Positions 8,386 to 16,276 of a stretch of 64,000 nucleotides of DNA are shown piece by piece. The stretch comes from Pandoraea terrigena (GTDB lineage Bacteria > Pseudomonadota > Gammaproteobacteria > Burkholderiales > Burkholderiaceae). The stretch is taken from positions 186,001-250,000 of the forward strand of contig NZ_CABPRU010000004.1 of NCBI RefSeq assembly GCF_902459705.1, read 5' to 3'. The notes under the pieces were generated by a model that was given only the letters and a program-made list of their open reading frames with translations, did no database searches and had not been told where the DNA came from. The translations under genes were made by a program, and so were the position numbers. Each line of letters begins with the position of its first letter. Position 1 is the first letter of the stretch.

Positions 8386-10089
8386 ATGAGCGGTATCTAT
8401 CAGCGTATCGACGGCGTGACGTACTGCCCGCCCGACCTGGCGCAACGCTATTTCGACTCGAACGCCTGGGTGGACACCACCCTCGGCGACGCCCTGCGAG
8501 CGACGGCTGCACGCGTGCCGGAGCGTCCCGCCTACCTCAGCGACGAGGCCGCGCTGAACTTCGCCGAACTCGACGCGCGCAGTGAGCGGCTTGGCGCAGC
8601 CCTCATCGAACTGGGCCTGCGCCCGGGCGACCGTGCCATCTTCCAGATGGGCACAACGGTAGACACGGTCATCGCGCTGATGGGGGCGTACAAGGCTGGC
8701 ATCGTGCCGGTATGCGCCGTACCGCAATACCGCGAAGTGGAAATCGGCCAGTTGGTCTCGCAATCGGAAGCGCGCGGCTACTTCGTGCAAGCCGATTTCT
8801 CAGCCTTCGATCTCGTCGGGTTCGCCCGACAGATGATGGCCCGGCACGCGTCGCTCGAGCATCTGCTCGTGGCGCGTGGCTCACATGGCCACGACACCGA
8901 CAGCCATGCGATCAACACATTGATCGACGCCATGTCACTTGATCGCGCACGCGCGGTGCTGGCCGACATCCGCATCGGCAGCGAAGACGTGCTGAGCTTC
9001 CAGCTCTCGGGGGGGACGACCGGCGTGCCGAAGATCATCCCGCGCTTTCATGCGGAGTACATCGGTCACTCGCTCACATGGATGCGCCACATCGGCATGA
9101 CCGAACACAGCCGCATGATCTGGTCGCTGCCATTGATGCATAACGCCGGCCAGCTCTATGTTCTCGCCTCAACCGTGGCGACCGGCATGACGACGGTGCT
9201 CATGCCGCGCGTGGACATCGCCCGCATGCTGACGCTGATCGAGAAGCATCGTGTCACGCACGGCCTCTCCATCGGGCCCGTCGCGCCCCAAATGATCGCG
9301 TACAAGGACGTCGGCAAACACGATCTGTCGTCGCTGCAACTCTTCGGCACGATGAGCCGCGCCGACTCACTGGAAGCCCACCTCGGCGTGCCATGCTTCA
9401 ACCTCTATGGCACGACCGAAGGGCTGCTCATGGGCGCCGGCGCCCATCTGCCAGTCGCGCTGCGTCACCACACGCAAGGCCTGTCGGGGTGCGCGGACGA
9501 CGACATTCGCGTGCTGTTTCCGGGCACGGATACGCCCGCCCACGAAGGCAGCGCCGGTGAGCTTTGCTTCCGTGGACCGTCGAGCTTGCGCGGCTATTAC
9601 AAGGCCCCCGAAGCGACGGCGCAGACGCTGACACCGGACGGCTTCGTGCGCACCGGCGACATGGTGACGGAAAAGATCATCGACGGCGTACGCTGCTTCG
9701 CCTTCGAAGGGCGTTTGCGCGACAACATCAATCGCGGCGGCGAAAAGATCGGCTGCGAGGAAGTCGAGGCCTTCGTCAGTCATCATCCGGCCGTCGCCGA
9801 CGCCAAGCTGGTCGCCATGCCTGATCCCGTCTACGGCGAACGCGGTTGCGTCTATCTCATCCTGCGTCCCGGGCATCTCGCGCCGTCCGTCACCGAGCTC
9901 GCCGAGTTTCTCGCCGGTCACGGATTGGCGAAGTTCAAGTGCCCGGAGCGCATCGAGACGGTCGACGAATTTCCCGTGACGCGTGTCGGCAAGGTCGACA
10001 AGGCCTCGCTGCGGACTGCCATCGCCGCTCGCCTCGCGGCGGAGGCCACCGCTTCCGGCACAGCCCTGCCCCCAAAGGAGAACGCATGA
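8386..10089 (+). CDS. EntE/DhbE-like aryl-AMP or aryl-CoA ligase (salicylate-type)
   Basis: A 567-aa adenylate-forming enzyme. The loop FQLSGGTTGVPKIIPRFHAEY is the form seen in 2,3-dihydroxybenzoate- and salicylate-activating enzymes (EntE, DhbE, SdgA) rather than in fatty-acid ligases. Later motifs are NLYGTTEGLLMGAG, a GYY-ATAQTLTPDGFVRTGD segment and the hinge/lysine region GRLRDNINRGGEKI; the catalytic Lys is in TRVGKVDKASLR. No aryl-carrier protein is present, so activation for CoA-dependent catabolism is more likely than siderophore capping. An AGGAG precedes the ATG, and the stop overlaps the thioesterase start. A hydroxy- or aminobenzoate is the inferred substrate. Confidence 0.82.
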   Translation: MSGIYQRIDGVTYCPPDLAQRYFDSNAWVDTTLGDALRATAARVPERPAYLSDEAALNFAELDARSERLGAALIELGLRPGDRAIFQMGTTVDTVIALMGAYKAGIVPVCAVPQYREVEIGQLVSQSEARGYFVQADFSAFDLVGFARQMMARHASLEHLLVARGSHGHDTDSHAINTLIDAMSLDRARAVLADIRIGSEDVLSFQLSGGTTGVPKIIPRFHAEYIGHSLTWMRHIGMTEHSRMIWSLPLMHNAGQLYVLASTVATGMTTVLMPRVDIARMLTLIEKHRVTHGLSIGPVAPQMIAYKDVGKHDLSSLQLFGTMSRADSLEAHLGVPCFNLYGTTEGLLMGAGAHLPVALRHHTQGLSGCADDDIRVLFPGTDTPAHEGSAGELCFRGPSSLRGYYKAPEATAQTLTPDGFVRTGDMVTEKIIDGVRCFAFEGRLRDNINRGGEKIGCEEVEAFVSHHPAVADAKLVAMPDPVYGERGCVYLILRPGHLAPSVTELAEFLAGHGLAKFKCPERIETVDEFPVTRVGKVDKASLRTAIAARLAAEATASGTALPPKENA

Positions 10090-10574
10090 TCAGCACCGAA
10101 TACGTGGTGAGCGATCGGCCCTTCGTGGTGCGTCGTCAGGTGCGATGGGGCGAGTGCGACCCGGCTGGCGTCGTCTACACGGCGACCTTTTCCGACTATG
10201 TCATCTGCGTCGCGGAGCTGTTCTACGGATCGCTCTTTGGCGGCACACCTCAGGCCGTCAAGAACCGTCACGGATTCGGCACTCCCACCCGTGCGCTGGA
10301 ATTCGACTTCCGCCGCTCGCTCTGGCCTGACGATGTCTTCGACGTCACCGTGGAAGTCGCCGAGATCCGCACCCGAACCTTCACCTTGCTGATGAGCGCG
10401 CGCAAAGCCGACGACGACATCGCCTTCAGTGCACGACTCACGCCGATCTGCATCCAGCGCGGCGCGCGCGAGTCGATCGAGATGCCGCCGGTGCTTCGCG
10501 CGGCGCTCGAACAATATCGCGCCCGTTGCGAACACGCCGCAGCCCCCTCACTCGCCGGAGAAATCACACCATGA
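10086..10574 (+). CDS. 4-Hydroxybenzoyl-CoA thioesterase-like (hotdog fold)
   Basis: A 162-aa hotdog-fold thioesterase of the 4HBT/YbgC class. The active-site segment VRWGECDPAGVVYTATFSDY carries the catalytic Asp at about residue 25. It probably releases an aromatic acid from its CoA ester after ring hydroxylation. The ATG is set by the ATGA overlap with the ligase stop; its own stop overlaps the next start in the same way. The order ligase, thioesterase and hydroxylase in one operon fits a scheme in which CoA serves as a temporary handle. Confidence 0.83.
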   Translation: MISTEYVVSDRPFVVRRQVRWGECDPAGVVYTATFSDYVICVAELFYGSLFGGTPQAVKNRHGFGTPTRALEFDFRRSLWPDDVFDVTVEVAEIRTRTFTLLMSARKADDDIAFSARLTPICIQRGARESIEMPPVLRAALEQYRARCEHAAAPSLAGEITP

Positions 10575-11350
10575 CACGCCCCCCATTCCGTATCGGTCAG
10601 ATCGTGCCCAGCTCCAACACCACGATGGAGACCGAGATTCCCGCCATGCTGCGCTCGCGTGAACCAATCCTGCCCGAGCGCTTCACGTTTCACTCAAGCC
10701 GCATGCGCATGCATCGCGTGGTGAAGGAGGAACTCGAGGCCATGAACGCCGAGGGACTGCGCTGTGCCGCCGAGCTCGCCGATGCACGCGTGGATGTCAT
10801 GAGCACCGCCTGCCTCGTCGCCATCATGGCGATGGGGCCGGGCTACCACCGTCAGGTCGAGGAGGACCTGCGCCGTGTCGCGCGCGAGAACCATTGCGAC
10901 GCCGCCGTCATGACGTCGGCCGGTGCACTCGTTGCGGGACTGAAGACGCTGGGCGCGCGAAAGATCGCGCTGATGGCCCCATACATGAAGCCGCTGACGC
11001 AAGCCGTGGTCGAGTACATCGAGCATGAGGGGATCGAAGTGCTCGACGCCCTGTCGTTCGAAATTCCCGACAACCTCGAGGTCGGACGCCGCGATCCCAT
11101 GCAGTTGCTCGACGACGTCAAGCGCCTCAATACGGCCAATGCCGATGTCGTGGTGCTGTCCGCCTGCGTGCAGATGCCGTCGCTGCCTGCGATCCAGATC
11201 GCGCAGGACCGACTCGGCCTGCCCGTGACGTCGACCGCCGTGAGCACAGTGCGCCAGATGCTCGATCACCTCGGCCTGGCCCCGGTGGTGCCAGAGGCCG
11301 GCGCATTGCTGGCCGCGCCGAGCGCGCAGCCACTGACCCGCATTGCCTGA
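10571..11350 (+). CDS. Maleate cis-trans isomerase (Asp/Glu racemase superfamily)
   Basis: A 259-aa enzyme predicted to convert maleate to fumarate. It opens with IGQIVPSSNTTMETEIPAML and ERFTFHSSRMRMHRV, hallmarks of the NicE/MaiA group. It keeps both catalytic cysteines, Cys81 in STACLVAIMAMG and Cys199 in LSACVQMPSLPA, in the expected symmetric positions. Length matches the family (about 250 aa). The start overlaps the thioesterase stop (ATGA). This gene fixes the end of the pathway: ring cleavage should give maleate, as in gentisate degradation via maleylpyruvate hydrolysis or in nicotinate-type routes. Arylmalonate decarboxylases are a related alternative, but the motifs fit the isomerase better. 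Confidence 0.85.
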   Translation: MTRPPFRIGQIVPSSNTTMETEIPAMLRSREPILPERFTFHSSRMRMHRVVKEELEAMNAEGLRCAAELADARVDVMSTACLVAIMAMGPGYHRQVEEDLRRVARENHCDAAVMTSAGALVAGLKTLGARKIALMAPYMKPLTQAVVEYIEHEGIEVLDALSFEIPDNLEVGRRDPMQLLDDVKRLNTANADVVVLSACVQMPSLPAIQIAQDRLGLPVTSTAVSTVRQMLDHLGLAPVVPEAGALLAAPSAQPLTRIA

Positions 11351-11383
11351 CTTTCTCGCCAGTCCAAGATCAAGGAGCCCATC

Positions 11384-12535
11384 ATGAGAATCGCCGTCAT
11401 CGGTGGCGGGCCTGCTGGCCTGTACTTTTCGCTGTTGATGAAGCAGCGCCACCCACAAGATGAGATCGTCGTCCACGAGCGCAACGCCGCCGATGCCACC
11501 TACGGTTGGGGCGTCGTCTTCTCCGACATCGCCCTCGCTTTCCTGCAGGAGGCGGACGACGCGTTCTTTCGCAAGTTCACGGCGCACCATACGCGCTGCG
11601 ATTACATGGAAATCGTCCATCAGGGTGTGCCGGTTCGCCTGAGCAACAACCATTTCTCGCGCACCTCCCGAATCGACATGCTGCGTGTGTTGCAGCAGGC
11701 GTGCGTCGACGCCGGCGTCGACGTTCGCTACCGGAGCCACATCACCGATCCGGCCCAGTTGCCGCATGCCGACGTCATCGTCGCCGCGGACGGCGTGAAC
11801 AGCGAAGTGCGCACACACATGGCAGAACACTTCATGCCGAGCTTCGACGAGCGACGCAACAAGTTCGCCTGGTACGGCACGTCGCAACGGTTCCACCCGG
11901 TGTCGCTGATCTTCCGCCAGACGCCGCACGGCGTATTCATGGCCCATGCGTATCAATACAGCCCCGATCGCTCCACGTTCCTCGTGGAAGTCGATCCCGA
12001 AACGTGGCAGCGTTGCGGCCTCGATACGGCAACCGAGGACGAGAGCCGCGTGTTCTGTGAGCAAGTATTCGCCGACGACCTGCAAGATCATGCGCTGCTG
12101 ACCAACCGATCCAACTGGTTTCAGGCGCGGGTGGTGAGCAATGCGCGCTGGTCGCACGGCAAGGTAGTGCTGCTTGGCGATGCCCTGCGCAGTGTGCACT
12201 TCTCATTGGGATCGGGCACGCGCATGGCCATGCAGGACGCGATCGCCCTGTCCGAAGCGTTATCTGCCCATCGGCAGGACATTCCCGCCGCGTTCGCATC
12301 GTTCGAGCAAAGCCGCCGAAGTGCCTCGGACCGCTTCCAGGACGCGGCGCGACGGAGCCTCGACTGGTACGAATCCGTCGACCAGCGGATGCCCCTCGAC
12401 CCCGTGAGCTTCGCCTACGACTACATGCTCCGCACGGGCCGCGTCACGCACGACGACCTGCGCGAACGAGATCCGGCATTCATCGCACAAGTGGAGGCCA
12501 GTGCCGCCACGTCGTTGCGCGGACATGCCGCATAG
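11384..12535 (+). CDS. FAD monooxygenase, salicylyl-CoA/anthraniloyl-CoA hydroxylase-like
   Basis: A 383-aa class A flavoprotein hydroxylase. It has the N-terminal Rossmann motif AVIGGGPAGLYFSLLMK, the DG motif VIVAADGVNSEVR, and the GD motif VVLLGDALRSVHFSLGSG followed by TRMAMQDAIALSEAL. This GD variant is the one seen in salicylyl-CoA 5-hydroxylase (SdgC) and 2-aminobenzoyl-CoA monooxygenase/reductase. Those proteins are often about 770 aa with a C-terminal old-yellow-enzyme domain. This one ends after the hydroxylase part, so it would hydroxylate only. AAGGAG precedes the ATG. The predicted reaction is 5-hydroxylation of a 2-substituted benzoyl-CoA. Confidence 0.8.
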   Translation: MRIAVIGGGPAGLYFSLLMKQRHPQDEIVVHERNAADATYGWGVVFSDIALAFLQEADDAFFRKFTAHHTRCDYMEIVHQGVPVRLSNNHFSRTSRIDMLRVLQQACVDAGVDVRYRSHITDPAQLPHADVIVAADGVNSEVRTHMAEHFMPSFDERRNKFAWYGTSQRFHPVSLIFRQTPHGVFMAHAYQYSPDRSTFLVEVDPETWQRCGLDTATEDESRVFCEQVFADDLQDHALLTNRSNWFQARVVSNARWSHGKVVLLGDALRSVHFSLGSGTRMAMQDAIALSEALSAHRQDIPAAFASFEQSRRSASDRFQDAARRSLDWYESVDQRMPLDPVSFAYDYMLRTGRVTHDDLRERDPAFIAQVEASAATSLRGHAA

Positions 12536-12593
12536 CCCTAACGACCATCCCTATAAAAGGCGACAACGCCACATCCGGACAGGAGACACTTTC

Positions 12594-13973
12594 ATGGACA
12601 AGCACGACACCCGGCACACGTCAGTCGACGTACGGGACTTCATCAACGCGACCCCGGTGTCGCGCTTCCAGATCATGATCAGCGTGTTGTGCTTCCTGAT
12701 CGTGGCACTGGATGGCTTCGACATCGCGATCATCGGCTTCATCGCCCCTCACATCCGCGCCGAATGGCAATTATCGATGGTCTCGCTCGGCCCCCTGTTC
12801 AGCGCCGGATTGCTCGGGCTGATGGTAGGCGCATTCTGTAGCGGGCCGATGGCGGACCGTATCGGTCGCCGCCGTGTCTTGATCCTGTCCGTCGCATGGT
12901 TCGGCGCGACAAGCGCGGGGGCTGCGTTCGCACCGAATGTCGAGTGGCTGATCGCGCTTCGCTTTCTGACCGGGCTCGGTTTGGGCGGTGCCATGCCCAA
13001 CGCGATCACGCTGACGTCGGAGTTCAGTCCCGAGCGGCGCCGCGGCACCTTGCTTACGCTGATGTTCTGCGGCTTCTCGCTGGGTTCGGCGTTGGGCGGA
13101 GTCGTCACGGCCTATCTCGTGGCGGGTGTCGGCTGGCGCGGCCTGCTTGCCCTTGGCGGCCTGCTACCGCTGGCGCTGGTACCGGTGCTCGGGTTCACGT
13201 TGCCGGAATCGGTGCGCTTCCTCGCCATCCGGGGCGGCACGCAAACGCAGATTGCGGCGATTCTGGCACGCGTCGCGCCAGGACGTGTCGTTGTCGGTCA
13301 GCAGTACACCGCCGTCGACGATCGCCTGCCGTCTTCGCCCGTGGCACAACTGTTCCATCGCGACTACCGGCGTGGCACGCTGCTGCTCTGGCTGGCGTTC
13401 TTCATGAGTTTGCTGTTGTTGTACCTGCTCATCAACTGGCTGCCGATTCTGGCCCAGCGCAGCGGATTGACGCTGAAGCAGGCATCGATGTTCGCGGGCC
13501 TGTTGCAGGGCGGCGGCGTGCTGGGGGCCATTGTGCTCGGTGTGCTGATCGACCGGTTCCATCCCTACAAGGTGGTCGCTGCAACCTATGTGATGGGGGC
13601 GCTCGCGTTGGCCTCGCTGGCTTTCGCGGACGGCGCGCTGTGGCTCGCCCTGGGCATCTTCGTGACGGGATTCTGCGTGAGCGGGTCGCAGGTCTGCGCG
13701 AACGTGATTGCTTCCGCGTACTACCCGACATCCAATCGGGCGACCGGTGTGGCATGGGCGCTCGGCATCGGCCGGATCGGTGCGGTGGCGGGTTCATTCG
13801 GCGGGGCGATTCTGCTCGCGGCTGGCTGGAGCAACGGCGGGCTGTTCATGATTCTCGCGATTCCGGCCATGCTGGCGGCTTTGGGGATTCTGCTCGCTGG
13901 CACGAAGCACGGGCGGGCGATGGAGCGTCAAGCCGGCGGCACACCGGCAGCGACGTCGCTTTCGAAGATTTGA
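12594..13973 (+). CDS. MFS aromatic acid:H+ symporter (AAHS family)
   Basis: A 459-aa protein with about 12 transmembrane segments. The TM1 sequence LIVALDGFDIAIIGFIAPHI is the AAHS signature (PcaK, BenK, GenK and MhpT carriers), and GPMADRIGRRRVLIL is MFS motif A. An AGGAGA lies 8 nt before the ATG at 12594; an in-frame ATG at 12501 would overlap the monooxygenase and is less likely. As the last gene of the TetR-controlled run it probably imports the aromatic acid that the operon degrades, which supports an aromatic rather than aliphatic substrate. Confidence 0.87.
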   Translation: MDKHDTRHTSVDVRDFINATPVSRFQIMISVLCFLIVALDGFDIAIIGFIAPHIRAEWQLSMVSLGPLFSAGLLGLMVGAFCSGPMADRIGRRRVLILSVAWFGATSAGAAFAPNVEWLIALRFLTGLGLGGAMPNAITLTSEFSPERRRGTLLTLMFCGFSLGSALGGVVTAYLVAGVGWRGLLALGGLLPLALVPVLGFTLPESVRFLAIRGGTQTQIAAILARVAPGRVVVGQQYTAVDDRLPSSPVAQLFHRDYRRGTLLLWLAFFMSLLLLYLLINWLPILAQRSGLTLKQASMFAGLLQGGGVLGAIVLGVLIDRFHPYKVVAATYVMGALALASLAFADGALWLALGIFVTGFCVSGSQVCANVIASAYYPTSNRATGVAWALGIGRIGAVAGSFGGAILLAAGWSNGGLFMILAIPAMLAALGILLAGTKHGRAMERQAGGTPAATSLSKI

Positions 13974-13985
13974 TGTGACCAGACT

Positions 13986-14026
13986 GGCCTGCCGTAACAG
14001 CGGATTTCCTGAGTTATCGGCAGGCC
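13986..14026. terminator. Long-loop hairpin between convergent operons
   Basis: GGCCTGCCG (13986-13994) pairs perfectly with CGGCAGGCC (14018-14026) around a 23-nt loop whose first bases (TAAC/GTTA) can extend the stem. It lies in the 106-bp gap between the convergent AAHS transporter and PaaK-like genes, where a terminator is expected. No T-tract is seen. Confidence 0.5.
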
Positions 14027-14079
14027 GGCGTCCGGGTGTCAGCAATCGATCTCCGTGCCCGTGAAATGCTGACCTGGCA

Positions 14080-15318
14080 TCAATCGTAAGCCCGCGCGTC
14101 CTCCACCAGCCTCCCGTCTGTCGGTAGTGCCCCCGCAGCGACAAAATCGACCTCGCCACGCAGTCGCGTCACTTCCCTCAACGTCTCCTGCACGCGCGCG
14201 GCGAGCCCCTCGGGCGGTGTTGCGTTCGTCTCGCAAATCAGCCGCATCCGGTCATCGCCAACCCGCCCCTCGACACGCAGACGCAGCCGAACCAACTCGG
14301 GATAGCGCTTGCCGATCTCGCCGATCTGCCCGGGATGGACGAACATCCCGCGCACCTTGACTGTCTGGTCGGCGCGTCCGAGCCAGCCTCTGAGCCGCAT
14401 ATTGGTGCGCCCGCAAGGACTGATCCCCGCCTCCACCGCCGACAAGTCCCCCGTCGCAAAGCGAATCAGTGGATAGTCCGGGTTGAAGTTCGTCACCACG
14501 ACCTCGCCGATCTCGCCAAGTGGCACCGGTTTCGTCCCCCCCGGCTCCACCAGTTCGACCAGCACGTTCTCGTCGACGATCAACCCCGCCTGTGCGTCGC
14601 TCTCGAACGCGATCAGGCCCAGATCGGCCGTGCCGTACAGCTGCCGCGCCGTAATGCCGCGCGCCTTGAACCAATCGCGTAACGATGGCGGCAATGCCTC
14701 GCCCGAAAGCGTTGCCCGACGGATGCAGCCGATATCCGCCCGCGCCGCTTCGCTCTTCTCGATCAGAATCTTCAGAAACGACGGCGTCCCGGCATACGCC
14801 ACGGGCCGCAGATGACGAATTGCGTCGAGCTGCATCTCGGTCTGGCCGACGCCGGCCGGAAACACGCAGCATCCGAGCCGGGCAGCGCCCGTCTCGATCA
14901 TCATCCCGGCTGGCGTGAAGTGATACGAGTACGTGTTGTAGACCAGATCGCCCGGGCGCAGGCCCGCCGCAAACATGGCCCGTGCAAAGCGCCACCAGTC
15001 GCTGCCGCGTCCGTCCGGCTCGTAGATCGGGCCGGGCGACTGGTACACGTGCGCCAACCCTCCGAGGGGTGTCACGTTCATCCCCCCCAGCGGCGGGTGG
15101 CGCACCTGATACGCAGACAGATCCGACTTGCGCGTCACGGGCAGACTGGCCAGCGCATCACGCGAGCCGATATCCTTCGCATCGACCTCCGCGAGCACCT
15201 GCGCAAAATACGGCGCACGCGTTTGCGCATGCGACACGTGCGTCGGCAACGCGGCCAGCAAGGCCTTCTCGCGAACCTCCGGCGCACGGGTTTCCAACGT
15301 GTCGAAGTAATCGTTCAT
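14080..15318 (-). CDS. PaaK-like phenylacetate-CoA ligase family protein
   Basis: A 412-aa protein of the PaaK/CapK adenylate-forming family. The central region has YAGTPSFLKILIEKSEAA, SGEALPPSLRDWF, QLYGTADLGLIAFE and RFATGDLSA, followed by the small C-terminal domain RGWLGRADQTVKVRGMFVHP. The glycine-rich nucleotide loop of PaaK (SSGTTGKPT type) is not recognisable; about residues 91-101 read VYQSPGPIYEP instead. The protein may therefore use a divergent loop. It is the last gene of the minus-strand Liv operon, 65 bp after LivF. This context is common in Burkholderiales and suggests activation of an imported aryl-acetate or similar acid. Confidence 0.8.
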   Translation of the reverse strand: MNDYFDTLETRAPEVREKALLAALPTHVSHAQTRAPYFAQVLAEVDAKDIGSRDALASLPVTRKSDLSAYQVRHPPLGGMNVTPLGGLAHVYQSPGPIYEPDGRGSDWWRFARAMFAAGLRPGDLVYNTYSYHFTPAGMMIETGAARLGCCVFPAGVGQTEMQLDAIRHLRPVAYAGTPSFLKILIEKSEAARADIGCIRRATLSGEALPPSLRDWFKARGITARQLYGTADLGLIAFESDAQAGLIVDENVLVELVEPGGTKPVPLGEIGEVVVTNFNPDYPLIRFATGDLSAVEAGISPCGRTNMRLRGWLGRADQTVKVRGMFVHPGQIGEIGKRYPELVRLRLRVEGRVGDDRMRLICETNATPPEGLAARVQETLREVTRLRGEVDFVAAGALPTDGRLVEDARAYD

Positions 15319-15383
15319 AGTGACGGAAATACGTTGAGAATTAACGGTCAGCCAGTCATTCAGGCACGCAAGCGCTCAAATGC

Positions 15384-16196
15384 TCAAGCAATCCAGCGCT
15401 TGCGCCGTCGATAGCTCTTGACGTTGCGGAAGCTCCCCGCGCTGTTGTCCCCATCCTTGGCAATCCCCAGGTAGAACTCCTTGACGTCCTCGTTATCGCG
15501 CAGGGATGCCGCGTCTCCGTCCATCACCACACGCCCGTTTTCCAGGATGTAGCCGTAGTCCGCATAACGCAGCGCCACCATCGTGTTCTGTTCCGCCAGC
15601 AGAAAGCTAACGTTTTCGCGCTGATTCAAGTCGCGCACGATCGCAAAGATTTCATCGACGATCTGCGGTGCAAGCCCCATCGACGGCTCATCGAGCAGCA
15701 CCATCGACGGCTGCGCCATCATCGCGCGGCCGATCGCACACATCTGCTGCTCGCCCCCCGAGGTGTAGCCGGCCTGCGATTTGCGTCGTGTCTTCAGCCG
15801 CGGAAAATAGGCGTAGATGCGTTCCAGCGCGTGTTGTTGTGCGCTACGCGACGCGTGGCGTACGTAGCCCCCCGTCAGCAGGTTCTCTTCAATGGTCAGG
15901 TGCGCGAAGCAATGCCGCCCCTCCATCACCTGGATCACGCCCCGCTTGACGAGACCGTTCGGGGTGAGCTTCTCGACGCGCTCGCCGCGATAGTCGATCG
16001 TGCCTTTCGTCACCTCGCCGCGCTCGGCCTGCAGCAGGTTCGAAATCGCCTTGAGCGTTGTACTCTTGCCGGCCCCATTGGCCCCGAGCAACGCAACGAT
16101 CCTGCCTTCGGGCACCGTCAGCGACACGCCCTTGAGCACAAGAATGACGTGGTCGTAGATGACTTCGATATTGTTGACGCTCAAACTCGCTTCCAT
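15384..16196 (-). CDS. livF: Branched-chain-type ABC transporter ATP-binding protein LivF
   Basis: A 270-aa ATPase with Walker A GANGAGKST, the ABC signature SGGEQQM, Walker B MVLLDEPSMGLAP and the switch His region replaced by AEQN, as in LivF. It is slightly longer than E. coli LivF (237 aa), with a basic C-terminal tail ending SYRRRKRWIA. It powers uptake together with LivG, through LivH and LivM. It sits between the binding protein and the PaaK-like ligase. Such HAAT-family importers carry amino acids, amides or aromatic acids, and the ligases at both ends of this operon favour an organic acid. Confidence 0.9.
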   Translation of the reverse strand: MEASLSVNNIEVIYDHVILVLKGVSLTVPEGRIVALLGANGAGKSTTLKAISNLLQAERGEVTKGTIDYRGERVEKLTPNGLVKRGVIQVMEGRHCFAHLTIEENLLTGGYVRHASRSAQQHALERIYAYFPRLKTRRKSQAGYTSGGEQQMCAIGRAMMAQPSMVLLDEPSMGLAPQIVDEIFAIVRDLNQRENVSFLLAEQNTMVALRYADYGYILENGRVVMDGDAASLRDNEDVKEFYLGIAKDGDNSAGSFRNVKSYRRRKRWIA

Positions 16197-16276
16197 GCAT
16201 GACTCCAGGATCGATGCGGCCGTGGGTCGTCGGCCGCCGTCCGCACCGTGCTACGCCGGGCGGACGACGGCGTCGA

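Noticed and set aside
8386-10089. EntE-like ligase as part of siderophore synthesis (salicylate or DHB cap)
   Set aside because: No isochorismate genes or aryl-carrier protein are nearby, it is about 20 kb from the NRPS locus, and it sits in a catabolic operon with a hydroxylase and maleate isomerase.
10694-12199. 501-aa minus-strand open frame
   Set aside because: It is antisense to the maleate isomerase and monooxygenase genes, crosses their boundary, and has a composition typical of a shadow frame.
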